From Lycium barbarum (taxonomy: Eukaryota > Streptophyta > Magnoliopsida > Solanales > Solanaceae), in NCBI RefSeq assembly GCF_019175385.1, contig NC_083338.1, forward strand, positions 89,115,777 to 89,179,776: 64,000 nucleotides of DNA. The letters are read 5' to 3'. Position numbers and translations under genes: made by a program. The notes beneath the pieces are model-generated. The model saw nothing but the letters and a program-made list of their open reading frames with translations. It was not told the origin of the DNA and ran no database searches. Positions 24,000 through 36,650 of the stretch are shown one piece after another; positions within the stretch are counted from its first letter, which is position 1, and the number at the start of each line of letters is the position of its first letter.

Positions 24000-25578
24000 A
24001 GAAAGAGGGGTTCTAGTGAGGTCATGGAAATTGAGCAAGAAAAATTATTTTCTTCTAGTGTTCTAAGCAATTGGAAGGTCCTCTTTAACATGAAGGAGTT
24101 GTTGGAGTAATTAAATTATTTATTTGTGCAATATATGCCCCTAGCCGAGTGAAGAGATAAGTGGGAAAAGGTATGTGTTTAATCCTCTTTTACATATGTT
24201 ATGGGTGGTTCATGCATGTTGTTGTGTGTAGAAATGAATGAAATTCATGAAAAATGTATATGTATGGTGTTGGCCGTGTATATGTCATGTTGTGTAGAAA
24301 GAATGGATTAATTTTATGTAGTGTGTTGGTTGTTGTAATGTATAGAAATGGACGGAAAATTCATGAAAGTATGCATGTAGTTGTTGTGGCCGAATGTGGG
24401 GGTGGTTTGGCAAGTTATGGTGAATTGATTCTATGTGATATTTTAGTTGTTGTTGTTGTGGAATCCATAAGAAAATGAAGGTTTAACTACTTGGAAATGA
24501 AGTTGTAATCGTTATAGGATTGTTGAAGAAAGTTAATGCGACACTAGCTTGGATTCTTACATTGTATGAATGATGTTGTTATTGCTTGGTTGTTGATATG
24601 GTTTATGAATCTAGAATGAGAAAAATGTGTGGTTAATACTTTTGTTGAAGTTGGAGGATTCGGGTAGCATTGGATCATTATGAATATTGTAGTATTGTTA
24701 GAATAATTGTTGGTATTGTTGTTGATAATGTGGCCGAGTTCCATTCTCGAGTTTGTTGTTGAATTGGCCGAGTTAGATTCTCGGGGATGGTGTATTTACA
24801 GGGGAGGTGCTGTCGAAATTTCGGCAGATCATAAGTGAATTTATTTGAAGGGTTACGACAAGTATGTGTGACGATGAATCTAATGATTGCGTCAATCTTC
24901 TTGAATGTAGACTAGCGGTAGCGAGCTTGGACAAATAAGCGTAGCTAATAGGACGCGGAACAGGTATGTTAAGGCTTGTCCCTTTCTTTCAAAGGCATGA
25001 TCCCGATGTTATGAATTCATGATTGTTTCCATATCTTACTTGTTTTTCAAAAGTTAGATGCTTATGATCCCAAGGCACGATTCTCTTTCGGATAACTCGT
25101 AAATGTTTTTCTAAAATGTCCGTATTTTTCCAAAACAAAGAGGTATGGCATTGTAAGCTTTTATGACAATAACGATGGATATGTTTTACAACGACATTGA
25201 AGATGTCGAGGATAAGGATATTCATATGATGACTATGATGAAAATGATTTCATGTTCTAAAGGTATTTGACATGCTCATTGCTTTGAATTTCCAAAAGTA
25301 GTTTCTAAAACGTTCATGGACAGTTCTGTACTACAACGTCCATAACTTTTTCACACTACCTCGGATTGGCATGAAACATATTTATGACTCTCAAGTGTCG
25401 ATTTATGTACATACCCATCGAGTCTTAACATTGCTATTCGTTGATAGTCTCCCCTTATAATTATCGTTCCTTCAAGGTGAGACAAAGCGACCATGGCTAT
25501 TCCATAATGTAATCGGAGGTTACCGACCTTACGTCACTCCGATAGAACCATAGCTTTCCTTGGGCTCTCATGCATGCC

Positions 25579-25581
<3 letters not shown>

Positions 25582-25636
<55 letters not shown>
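25582..25636. repeat. (AT)n microsatellite in 3' LTR E
   Basis: About 27 AT units. Confidence 0.95.
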
Positions 25637-25642
<6 letters not shown>

Positions 25643-26050
25643 GATATGAAAATGTTTTCGGGGGAAGATGGGGAAAAGGGCCAGAGCGCTATAGACGCTG
25701 ATATATGTATATGTATATGGGGCAAGGGGAAAGGTCAGAGCGTTATATACGCGTATACACCTGATCAGCTGGCGTTATCATCCCGGACGCGGGCCATATG
25801 TGGGGGAGCCGACGTATTCGGCGCTATGATATGATATGTTCTATTTTCTACATATGTGGGGGAGCCGACGTCGTTCGGCGCTATGACATGTTCTATTTTC
25901 TATATACATATGAAAAAGAAATGTTTTCAAAGAAAAGATAAGCATGCATGGCATCCGCCCTCAGCGGCACACACATGTACAGGTTACTCTTTATCTTATG
26001 ATATGTTCTATATTTCCATATAGTTATTATTCATATTTAAACTCCTTATG

Positions 26051-26120
26051 CCTTACATACTCAGTACATCACTCGTACTGACCCTTCTTCTTCGGGGGCT
26101 GCGTTCATGCCACGCAGGTA
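26051..26120 (+). other. Conserved LTR hairpin pair, 3' LTR E
   Basis: As in the 5' LTR, with one C lost from the second stem (CCC/GGG). Confidence 0.75.
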
Positions 26121-26393
26121 CACCCAGATGAGTTGAAGCTATTATAGAATATGTTCCAGCGAAGTTGGCGAGCTCCATTTGGCCCTGGAGTGTAGCCGAG
26201 TCAGCGTACTATGCTATGACGTCTTGTTCGAAGTTAGAGACCTTGCAGACAGAGTCGTGGTTATTGGTTGTCAGTTCAGTAAGCGGCTCCACCGGCCGAT
26301 GTGTCATACGTGTTATGATATAAGCTTCATATAATTACAGATTTTGTTTAAAATGAGTACAAAAAAAAAATCTAAAGGCTTTACTACGTTTTT

Positions 26394-26733
26394 AACAAGT
26401 CTTGAAGAGGAAAGGAATCATAGTAGAGAGGTCACAAGGTATCGAGTTGAAGTGGATGACTATAGGTTGATTTTAAAGGGGGATTTTGGATTGATTTAAG
26501 TTCAATGTTAATCAATTCTCTTGATTATGGTACTATTGGTATTGTTATTGTTGTTTGGGATTCGTTTTGGAATTTGATGGAAGCAGATGAAATAGGTGAA
26601 ATGCTGCCCAATTTTCACTAGCTCACTAATTACTCTACTTTGATCCTATGAGAGTTTTCAAGGCTTAACTCTAGTAAGAATTATCTTGAATGTAGATTTA
26701 CAAGCTTGGGAGGATAAGTGTTAAGTAGCTAAC
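26394..26733 (+). repeat. Short LTR-like fragment between E and F
   Basis: 340 bp without a gene. The end (CTTGAATGTAGATTTACAAG and onward) resembles a part of the E-family LTR around 19690-19740, so it is probably plus-strand LTR debris. Its last 5 bp (CTAAC) would be F's left target duplication; the right copy is outside the window. Confidence 0.45.
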
Positions 26734-27136
26734 TGTCACGACCCGACTAGGGGCCATGACGGGTACCCGGGGCTAACCACCGAGCACCACTCATTCTATT
26801 ACTCATCATACTCATTATACACCTCTTTAATATTAATGTGCTCATAATCATAGGAAAACCATTTTTTTCATTTGGAAACATAATTACTTTTATATACATA
26901 AGCCCTTCGGCTATCAAAATAATATATATACAATAAGGACATCGTGAGACCATACTACCCACACATACGTATCTACGAGCCTCTACTAGAGTATCAGACA
27001 TGTGGACGGGACAGGACCTCATTGTGCCCAAAACATATATGTACACAAAATAGTAAATCAATGGCACCTCCAGAATAATAGAGTGCTCTGAAAAGTCTGC
27101 TAACCGGCTCCTATGAATACGGGTCGCCTCCCTGTC

Positions 27137-27209
27137 TACCTGTGGGCATGAACACAACGTCCAAAGAAAAGGGACGTCAGTACAAACATTGTATTGAGTA
27201 TGTAAGGCA
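27137..27209 (-). other. Conserved LTR hairpin pair, 3' LTR F
   Basis: Sense strand: CAATAC/GTACTG (one mismatch), then ACGTCC/GGACGT, then TTGTGTTCATGCCCACAGG. Confidence 0.72.
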
Positions 27210-27454
27210 TGAATGAAATGAACATAATAGAGAAATCATGAGACATAAGATGAAGATATAACCTGCGTAACTTTTAAGGGTGGATACCTTTCATGCCTAT
27301 ATCATATATTTTCTTATTACATGTATCATCATAGCGCATACGTCATCCTATCATATATCATATATTATCATAATACATATATCATCATAGCGCATACATC
27401 ATCGAATCATATATACATGTCATCATCGTTAACCCACATCCGAGTAACCATTAT

Positions 27455-27655
27455 ATGCCGCCCACTAGTGGTGTCTGCCCATGCCATCTAGACATGGTGT
27501 ATACGCAGCCCGCTTTAGCGGTGTCTGCCCGGCCATGTAAGCATGGTGTAATATCATCAATGCCGCCCACTAGTGGTGTCTACTCCATGCCATCTAGACA
27601 TGGTGTATACACTGCCCGCTTTAGCGGTGTCATGCCCGGCCAACTAGGCACGGTG
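27455..27655. repeat. Array of short variable hairpins in LTR F
   Basis: Alternating self-complementary cores: CCACTAGTGG, CCATCTAGACATGG, CCGCTTTAGCGG, GCCATGTAAGCATGG and again. Each is followed by TG plus a short spacer. Confidence 0.75.
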
Positions 27656-29504
27656 GAATCCTATAGTCATATAATCAATCATCAACTCATCATTATTACA
27701 CATCTCATAGGCATATCATAACTTAGCATCATTATATATATATATATATATCATCGTATCGTATTTTCTCATACACATTAAACATTATCCGTATTCGGCC
27801 ACGTAGTGGCTCAACAATATCACATACATGTCTTCCGTACCCGGCCATAACAAGGCTCAGTATATCTCATCATCATCATTGCCATCACATACATATCATA
27901 AGCTTATCATAACTTTCTATAAAGCATGCATTAGGATTTAAAGACAACCTATGAAAATGATATCATATTCGTAGCATGAACTTCATAAAAATATCGTATG
28001 ATAGGCTTTATAATCTCTAAACTTAGCTCCATCATTACCATTATCGTATATATATCATATCTCTTACCTTTATCCCATAGGGAACCCCTATGAACATAGA
28101 CTCGTAACTTTTCGGAACATTGAGCATAGGTCATGCATTAGAGCTTATAAAAAATCTATAACGATGTCGGCGTGACATAAAGTCGAGAACCCCCGATTTC
28201 ATTATGGAGTAATCATATTCATCATATCTCACCTTGAAGGAACTAACATTTTAAGGTGAGTGTACACCATGAACAACATCAAGGGATCGTAAGTAGGATC
28301 ATTAACTTCATGAACATCATATCTTGCTTTAGAATCTCTAGGCTTAAACTTACCATCATTATTTTCGTATTCATGACATATTTCTCATCTTTATCCCATA
28401 AGAAGCTCTTTATCAATATTGTCTAATAGTTCCCTGAATGTAAGAAAGTCATGGAGAAGTAGGGAAAATAATATCGTAGGAGTCATATATAAGGATCATT
28501 AGTTTCGTAGGAATGTTGTATCATGAGCTTTAGGACTTCTGTACTTACATTCATCATCGGTATTGTCATGCCCGTAACGTATCTCTTTTCTTTATCTCGT
28601 ATGAAGCTCTTTATACTGGTAGATTCGTAATTCTCGATATGTAGGAAAACCGTGGAAGGACAGGAGGATTCATACCATAAGAGTCATTCCTTAGAAATAA
28701 AGGACAAGCCTTACATGCCTTTTCCTTTAGCTATTCTACCGCTTGATCGTTCTCCTTCAATGTTCGCGTCTTTACCTTCAAGGGAGTTCGTATTAACATT
28801 AGTTAGACGATTATAAGAACGTGCTTACTAAAGCAAGAGAAAATTAGGTGGCATTTCCTTTTTTTCTACTACTTTCTCCATATCTTATATCAATCCCCAA
28901 ACATCCATAACAACATTCACAATATTATAGGCAACAACCATCATTCATCTACATTATCCACATTTCACAATTTTACTTCAATTCCTCCATAATCATGGTC
29001 ATGGTTCACTATTGCGTTTTCTCACATATAATACTTACCCCATGTTCTAAATGTCATTTATAGCTTACTTATAATCACCACATCTCAATATTCGTGATTC
29101 ACTCTAAACTACTACTCAAAATGTCACTATTCACACATTCATGACCCCTATCTCCTTCTACAATCCAAGTGTTTCAAATTTTCAATACCTTAAATAACAT
29201 GTAAATACCATAAAACTTACCTTAGATAGTTTAGAAACAAGCCTTGAGTTGAAATACTTCTCCTGCACCAAAACCCTAGTTCACTTCCATTGATATTCCT
29301 TGACTTGGATGAGCTTTAATGTGTTTCTTACACTTAATTTTGTGGGTTTGATGAAGTGGATCGTTAGTTTCACTTGGATTCTTGTATATGAAGTGTTTGG
29401 AAGGTTCTAGAGAACTCTTAAGTCGTGGAGGAGAAATGGGAATGAAAATAATGAACTTGGGTCTCTTATTTAAAAACATAAAATTTGTCCCGACATAATT
29501 ATAC

Positions 29505-29797
29505 AGACACTTATACAGTCCGTATAAATTTATACGGTCCGTATAAGTGACCGTGAAATCACCCCGTCAAATTCTCTCTTCTGTGTTCATTATACGGGTC
29601 GTATAATTTTATACGGTCCGTATAAGTGACCGTGCAATTACCTCTTCCACATCTCGCCTCTGTGACCATTATACGGCACATTATACAGGCCGTATAACTT
29701 TATACGGTCCGTATAAGTGACCGTATAATCTCACCAATGATGGACTTCACTGTGACCATTCTGCGGACTATTATACGGACCGTATAATCGACTGTAT
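29505..29797. repeat. Palindrome array TTATACGGTCCGTATAA in LTR F
   Basis: At least seven full or partial copies of the palindrome TTATACGGTCCGTATAA spread over 290 bp. In the sense direction they lie just upstream of TTTTTAAATAAGAG, a TATA-like element. Confidence 0.75.
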
Positions 29798-30130
29798 AAC
29801 TCATCTTTTCACTAATCTTTTTCTTGTCACTTCATTTGATCTCCAATCCTTAGGAAACCTTCTTAGCACTTGTTTATCACCTCATTAACAATCTAAGGGA
29901 TGTTATAACTCTTCTCCAAAACATCGTTAATTCGTTACTCATAAATCCTTCTCAATACATAGCGTATACCCTGTCTTTCTTGGCAAACTTTCTTCTCTTT
30001 CTTCGAATGTCTTTGAAATTTCCTTTTGAATCATCAAATGTCATTTCTTACTTATCAAAAAATCGCATACGTCGTACCCTTCGTCAGTCTATTTACTATG
30101 CATGAACGAAATTTTTTTCGAGGTGTAACA

Positions 30131-30346
30131 TTCTTCACCCCTTGGGAACATTAGTCCTCGAATGTTAAGCTACCCGGGATTCTACGAAAATTTCGCCATA
30201 TATTTTCCTTCAACTGACCCGGAGTACCATGACCACACTATCTTGCTTACCTCTTACTCCTCTTTTTAAGTACACACTTGGTTTCGTTGGCGACGTAAAA
30301 ATACTTGCAATTTACATAATCGTTCTTGCGTGATTCGTGTACATAC
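30131..30346 (-). mobile_element. Element F interior, piece 1, with degenerate PPT
   Basis: Minus strand reads hairpin (30148-30165), then CCCAAGGGGTGAAGAA, a weakened polypurine tract next to the LTR. The rest is non-coding. It ends in CATAC, the left target duplication of solo LTR G. Confidence 0.7.
30148..30165 (-). other. Pre-PPT hairpin, element F
   Basis: Sense ACATTCGAGGACTAATGT: the same hairpin with one mismatch in the stem. Confidence 0.8.
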
Positions 30347-30746
30347 TGTCACACCCTAACCTTACTAGGGTGTGATGGGCACCCGACCCCAAATCCGAAG
30401 CCGAGCAAACCCACTGACTCTTATTACACACATAACCGCTTAGAACTTCTTAAATCAAATTAAAATGAAATACATAATAGAGAATTCAGAAACTTTCTTT
30501 TTCTTTGTTCTCAAATCAACAAAATCTGTTATCACATGGAATTCTTATCATAGCACAAAATGACACGTCGGCTGATGGAGCCGCTTACAAAACTGACATT
30601 CTATACCCGCGACTCTGTCTGCTAAGTCTCTAACTTCGAACAACACTTCATAACACACATACTCTGACTCGGCAACACTCCAGGAGCAAATGGAGTTGCC
30701 AATCCAGCTGAAGCATCTTCTGGCAATGTCCTTTACTCATCTGGGT

Positions 30747-30819
30747 GTACCTGCATGGCATGAAACGCAGCCCCCGAAGAAAGGGGGGTCAGTACGGAAA
30801 ATGTACTGAGCATGTAAGG
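30747..30819 (-). other. Conserved LTR hairpin pair, solo LTR G
   Basis: Sense strand: CAGTAC/GTACTG, then CCCCC/GGGGG, then CTGCGTTTCATGCCATGCAGG. Confidence 0.78.
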
Positions 30820-30944
30820 CAAGAATCACAGTAAAAGAATCATAGCTGACATAAGGAGTATAGAAACATATACAATGCCCATAATACCAAAGCTCTTGCC
30901 TTTAGAACATAAATCATGCATATCATTATCACATACTGTACCCG

Positions 30945-31335
30945 GCCCGTTATGGGACTCGGTGAATGAAATCATGCGTACGAACATCATATATCATGTA
31001 CATACCGTACCCGGCCCATTAAGGGACTCGGTGACAAAATCATATCATCCTGCTTTCATATCATCATGCATGCATATACATATACATTCATTTACATACC
31101 GTACCCGGCCCTCTAGTGAGGGACTCGGTGAATGAAGTCATACCGTACCCGGCCCATTAAGGGACTCGGTAAATGAAATCATGTGCACATATACCGTACC
31201 TGGCCCATCATGGGACTCGGTGCCATAATCATATCATCATATACATACACCGTACCCGGCCCTCTCATGAGGGACTCGGTGAACAATGCAGAGGAATACG
31301 CACGAGAACATATCCTGGCTCGGGACTCAGTGAAT
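30945..31335. repeat. Irregular tandem array in solo LTR G
   Basis: Six units, plus a partial one, begin with ACCGTACCCGGCCC and end with GGGACTCGGTGA. They start near 30946, 31006, 31099, 31142, 31193 and 31249. The core between the flanks varies (ATTA, CTCTAGTGAG, CTCTCATGAG), usually keeping local self-complementarity. Confidence 0.8.
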
Positions 31336-33158
31336 AGACATATTGAGACTTGCACGAACGGAGTAGTGCGAAACCACATGCACATAAATCAAGACTCGGT
31401 AGATATGTATACTTACCGACATCTGAAGGCCCAGAAACAAGTTTCAGTTCAATCCGACTTAGTATGAGAAAGTTATGAGCGTTCGAAGTACAGAGCCTTC
31501 TGTGAACATTTCAGAAGACATTTTTGGAAAATCAAGCCATAATCATGTCAAGTACCTTTCGGATATCGTTATGGATCAAATCAAATGGAGCTTTTGGGAC
31601 CATGTATACATATAAAATTATATCAAAGACTCGATGGAATAATCAAACGAACTATCATTTGAGAATCAAGACGTTTGTCATACCGAATATCTTTCGAATG
31701 CCACTCGGAAAAATATCAAACATCATAAGCACATCAAGAGCCATAGGGATCATAGTCATATAACAAACCGATCCGAGACCATATACCAAGGTTAGGGACA
31801 TTGATACTTATGGAATTCTTTTAGGAACAAAACTCTTTGAACGTTTCAGAAGCTTTCTTTGAAGGATCAAAACAATAGTCATATCAGGAGCTTTTCAAAT
31901 CTCATTATGGATCAAATCGGATAGGTCTTTTGGAACCGTACATACATATCAAAACATAGCAGACTGTTTTCAAAAGTCGAGCACATCAATTCTTACAGAA
32001 CTCTTTTAAGAACATATCAAAAATGTATACGAATCATAAACAAGTTCGGAATCACAGAATAGAGTAACCCCAATGTGCATATCAATATCATACCTTACTT
32101 GGCCCTAGGACATGCCAAAGAAAGAAAGGGTAAGCCTTACATACCTGTGCCACGCCTTATTAGCTACGCTTATTTATCCAAGCTTGCTAGTCTACATACA
32201 AAAGAATTCACATAATCATTAGATTCATTGTCATTCACTTGCCTTAGCTTTTCAAATAATTTCACTTATATTCTGCCGAAATTAGCATTTCCCCTGTAAA
32301 TATAACATCCCCGAGAATCTAGCTCGGCCAATTTAACAACAACAAACCCGAGAATGCAACTCGGCCAAATTACCAATAACAATACCAACAATCATATCTT
32401 CCAACTTCAACAATTATTTCAAAATACATTCTAACATTAACAACTCTTGTCACACAATTCAACGTCAATTCATTTATATTCAATTCCATCACATATAGTC
32501 AAGCCAACATCAATGCTTACACATTCAAATACTTTCCCAAGTCCTTACAAACACATTTCAAGAATACTTCAAACAATTCACATAATATTCAAAACCACCA
32601 ATTCAACATACTTCTTTACCCGAAACCTTCCAAATTCAACAAGAACAATAACAACGCATTTCTTCTCTTCCAACTTCATGAATTACATCACAATTCACAT
32701 ACTAACAACTTTGTCTTCCATAAATACATGAAGACTATATTCAAATCACATTAACGTCTAAAACAACTCTCCAACCATTTCAACTTCACTAGAATCATTA
32801 AACTTTCATTTTCATCATAGAATTCATTACGACAACAACCAATATACTAGATAAAATTAATTCATCATTCCTATACAACACAACACACACACACGGCCAA
32901 GCTTCACACCACACGGCCACTCCTCGAACACACTAAATTCATGGTTTTCATTCATTTTTCATCATGGAATCCACAACACAACAATCAAACTACTAAATAA
33001 AATCGTTTCATCTTTTCTACACAACACACACCATTCGGCCATGACCACTATACCTCTATTTCATGAATTTCATCCGTCTCTTCATGCTACAATACTTACA
33101 AATCATCCATAAAACATGTAAGAGAAAGTTGAACACATACCTTTTTCCACTTATCTCT

Positions 33159-33305
33159 TCACTCGGCTAGGGGCATATATTGCACAAATGAATGATTTAA
33201 TTGCTCCAACAACTCCTTCATGTTAATAAGGACCTTCCAATTGCTTGGAACACTAGGAGAAAATAATTTTTCTTGATGGATTTCCATGGCTTCAATTTTT
33301 GCCAT
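33159..33305 (-). other. 48-codon leader ORF in solo LTR G
   Basis: Starts in the strong context GCCACCATGG, begins MAKIEAMEIHQEKLF and ends VQYMPLAE. It matches the 34-codon frame in 5' LTR E up to a CAA/TAA difference. No known domain. Confidence 0.3.
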
Positions 33306-33761
33306 GGTGGCCGAACATAGCTCCTCTTCTCTCTTTTTCTTTCTTTTTCTCTAAGATTCTTGAACTTTCTAGGGAATAAGATGAATAATAGGATGACTTA
33401 GTCATCTTTTATTTTATCCATAAGGCTTCTAGGTGGGCCTAAGCCCACTCCAATTGGACGGCCCAAATGGCCCCTTTAATTCCAAGCCCATTTTTTTGTT
33501 TTGTTTTGCACTTCATGAAAATTTAATTTTTTCTAAATTCCAAATTTGCCCTTAGCCTCCCTTCATATTTTCTATGGGCCATCTTGTGAATTTCCCTTTT
33601 TGCCCTTAGCCTTTCTCAATATTCCCATACTAATAATGTTCATAAATAATATTCATAACCAACTTATTCATAAAAATAATTTTTGAAAATGGTCTTGCCC
33701 TCAACTTGCCACGACTATCTCGAAATATCCGAACGTATAAAATACGGGCTATAACACATAC

Positions 33762-35833
33762 ACATCTATACATATACATGTATCCATATATATATATCCG
33801 TATTCATAATCGTACTCATTTACATATAGTAGCCATAGTCATATTCATATACATATCATTTACATAGCATGCCTGACCACAAAGGTTCGGTGTTTCGCGT
33901 ACCCGACCATGGCTAGGCTCGGTGATTACATATACCTAAACTCTTTTGTCTATCGGTCGTAACTTATCCCGTCATGCTCTCTTCCTTCCTTTAATTTTTT
34001 CCCTTGATTATCATATCTTATATTCTACTATAGAAAACCTTAGGTCCCTTTCTTAATTGTCGCTTATAAATCGCAATATCATTAACTACGACTTTACCGT
34101 TAGTGCCTTTGCCTCTATTCTAGTATAACATCGCCATCCTTTACAATACCCCTTAAGTTATTTGTTGTCAATGTTACATGGTTCAAGGTCTTCATGAATG
34201 ATTTCACGTACAATCTCGATTGCTTGCTCCATTCATGTTCGTTTATTTACTAATCATTAGACTGATTTCTGCGTAACTCTCACTCTTTGCTTTAGAGTCT
34301 ATATCTGTCACACCTTAGGGTCCATCATTTCAATCTCTACGCTTGTAGTCTCTTTACTTGCTTCCCTCCTTTAAGAGTTTTACTTGTACCATTCTCAAAT
34401 TCGTTGCCTCACCTTCAAATCTTAAATTCATGTATATCCCTTACTATACTACTCCTTATTCATGTCGTTTCCAAAAATTTATAGCTACGATAATTCATGT
34501 GTGACGTCTTAACATACTCATATTGCACTTTTGTAATCAAGTAATACAACCGACATCGTAATCCGAACAAGGATGTATTTTACTTAGCTCATCTAGTAGT
34601 TATGAGTCAATGTCTAAATCCGCTCCAATTAACAACATCTGTCCCATAGGGATGCTCACAATAGTAGTATGCCTAGTTATCCATACCATCCATGTAACGT
34701 CACTTGATCTCTCCTTCGGTGCGCAAAATTTCACTTGTAACGTCATCTTTATTTTCCAGGGCCTAAGTCTCATGTGCAACTATTGCCCCTTATGCCTCAT
34801 ACTCCTTTACTCTTGTGTTGCACTCAACATTGATTTCAAAACCCATCATAATCATATTGTATTTGTTATTGATGATAGATTTACTCTGTGGCTTTATCGT
34901 CGTATGGTAAACTCATAACTCATGATCATCTTTTTCTTTTCAACTCATTACTTCATATACTTTACTCGTTCTAACTTGGTATAGAATATTCATACGAGAT
35001 GCATCTTCCTTTAATCATAACACGACAATTTCTTAAGTGCGCGTACTTTGCGGCGCATTTCCTTCTCTTTCTATTCGCCTTTCTTATTTCTTTACATTCC
35101 TTCCTCCTCAATTTATCTTGTTACCTCCCCTTTTATAATCAATCCTTTATTCTTCGCACGAGGAACCCTATTCTTAACTTAGTACCGCTTTGTCCTTTAG
35201 AATATACTACTTTTGTACAATCCATTCTTCGCTTCCAAAACTTATTTTGTTCATTCTAATCATCCCCTCTCATCCTTATTGCGCTGATCCTTTTTCTAAC
35301 AATCGTCCTATTTCGTTATTCATCTTTCTGTAGTCTTGGTCTCTTACATCCAGCTAAAGATATCACTTATACTCTTGATTATACCAGTCACAAACTACTA
35401 CTACTTTGCCATATTGCATTTCTCTGATTCCTTTTTCAAGTTCGCTTGCTATCATTGTAGTCATTGCGAAACCTCTATGTTGGATTTTTCTAACAAGGCC
35501 TTTCAAGCTTTCTCATTTCCTGCCCCATGGCTCGCTTGCTAGTTTAACACTTGCATTCACTTCTTTATTCATATAGAACATGTCACATCTTTAGTTGTTT
35601 TCTCGTTATACTTTACTTACATTGTCCTACAGTTCTTGCCACACTCTCATTATATGTTGATCATAATCAATGCTATAGAGTGCAACTTCTTTACCTCGTT
35701 CGTAAGCCTGCTCGTAAAATAGAATAAACCTTGCGAAGTAAGCATACTCAACCTGTTACTCTTTCTAATCAACCCTATTACACTTACCATATAAATTGTT
35801 TTACCAATGGATTCACATTCGTCATACCCCTGC
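33762..35833 (-). mobile_element. Element F interior, piece 2
   Basis: 2.1 kb, no supported gene. The start has LTR-like CATATACATA and a GACCACAAAGG..GGTTCGGTG motif; the rest is a T/C-rich strand without domain similarity. The plus-strand ORFs at 34610-34918 and 34999-35259 are low-complexity. It ends with CCTGC, the left target duplication of H. Confidence 0.55.
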
Positions 35834-36018
35834 TGTCACGACCCGGCTAGGGGCGGTGACGGGCACCCGGGGCTAACCACCGAGCACCACTCATACTATT
35901 ACTTCTTAAGCTTATTTAACAATCACTCATCCGATTCATGCTCAATTTATAAAAAAAACGTTTTCATTTTAGAAACAAAATGTTTTGATACACATGAGCC
36001 CTTAGGCTAGCAAAAATA

Positions 36019-36039
36019 ATATATATATATATATATATA
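36019..36039. repeat. (AT)n microsatellite in 3' LTR H
   Basis: About 10 AT units; the 5' LTR has about 23 at the same place, the main length difference between the two LTRs. Confidence 0.9.
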
Positions 36040-36207
36040 ATGGCCATGCCATGAAACCACACCACCCACATTGAGTTTCTACGAGCCTCTAAGAGATGAC
36101 ATCTACAACTGTACACAAAAGAATCATCATAGGCACCTGCGGAACAAAGGAGGGCTTTCAGTCAGCTAGCAGTCTCTAAGAATCCGGAGCAAGATCTCCT
36201 CCCTGTT

Positions 36208-36279
36208 TACCTGTGGGCATGAACACAGCGTCCAAAGAAAACGGATGTCAGTATGAGTATTGTACTGAGTATGTAAGGC
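36208..36279 (-). other. Conserved LTR hairpin pair, 3' LTR H
   Basis: Sense: CAGTAC/ATACTG (one mismatch), second stem CATCC/GGACG (one mismatch), then CTGTGTTCATGCCCACAGG. Confidence 0.7.
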
Positions 36280-36493
36280 AGGAATGAAATAAACAACATA
36301 ATAGAAAGATCATAAGTCATGGGACAAAGATATAACCTACACGAGTGTCATAGGCAATTGTATTACTTTCATATTTCACATTTTACATAATCATAGTATA
36401 CACGTTATCACATCCCATACATCATCACGTACATCATCATATACATCATCAGATCATAACCTGTATCGTCACCCGCGTCCGGGTAACCCTCAT

Positions 36494-36650
36494 ATGCCGC
36501 CCACTAGTGGTGATCATGCCCGGCCCTCTCGGCTCGGTGTAAACATAGCAGCCCGCATTAGCGGTGACATGCCCAGCCTTATAGGAGCGGTGGAATCATA
36601 CGCAGCCCGCCTTAGCGGTGACATGCCCGGCCATATAGGCGCGGTGGAAA
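36494..36650. repeat. Array of short variable hairpins in 3' LTR H
   Basis: Cores CCACTAGTGG, CCCGCATTAGCGG and CCCGCCTTAGCGG, with GCCGGGC-like flanks. Repeated in the 5' LTR at 44167-44322. Confidence 0.75.

Larger units (their letters stand above)
18192..26393 (+). mobile_element. Element E: non-coding LTR retrotransposon (LARD type)
   Basis: Two direct LTRs of one family (18192-21291 and 23487-26393) bracket a 2.2-kb interior with PBS at the left and hairpin plus PPT at the right. No gag or pol similarity exists in the interior, so it must have depended on proteins made elsewhere. The 3' LTR lacks its last 130 bp or so and joins unrelated LTR-like DNA at 26394, so no target duplication can be tested. 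It belongs to the same LTR family as solo LTRs D and G. Confidence 0.88.
23487..26393 (+). repeat. 3' LTR of element E, truncated and promoter-deleted
   Basis: Close copy of the 5' LTR. Differences: the TATA region and about 80 bp around it are replaced by a 29-bp poly(A) run, the leader ATG context is deleted, and the AT microsatellite is longer (25582-25636). Similarity ends at 26393, about 130 bp short of the LTR end. Confidence 0.88.
26734..30130 (-). repeat. 3' LTR of element F (3397 bp)
   Basis: Plus-strand ends TGTCACGACCC...GAGGTGTAACA, followed by a degenerate PPT. Matches 61729-64000 nearly base for base. Contains the conserved hairpin pair (27137-27209), a hairpin array (27455-27655), an AT run (27732-27752) and a palindrome array (29505-29797) just upstream of an AT-rich core promoter in the sense direction. 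Confidence 0.9.
30347..33756 (-). mobile_element. Solo LTR G (3410 bp) with target duplication CATAC
   Basis: Ends TGTCACACCC...GGGCTATAACA; flanked by CATAC at 30342-30346 and 33757-33761. Same family as D and E. No interior remains. Contains the conserved hairpin pair (30747-30819), a hairpin array (30945-31335) and a leader ORF (33159-33305). Confidence 0.93.

Noticed and set aside
19048..24478. Nearly identical 74-codon ORFs at 19048-19272 and 24254-24478
   Set aside because: They lie at the same place in the two LTRs of element E, so duplication is explained; no coding signs and not conserved in LTR G.
30945..31335. Repeat-spacer look resembling a CRISPR array
   Set aside because: Irregular spacing, degenerate repeats, inside a plant LTR.
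34610..35259. Plus-strand ORFs of 102 and 86 codons with hydrophobic stretches
   Set aside because: They are antisense to a T/C-rich retroelement interior; no conserved motif.
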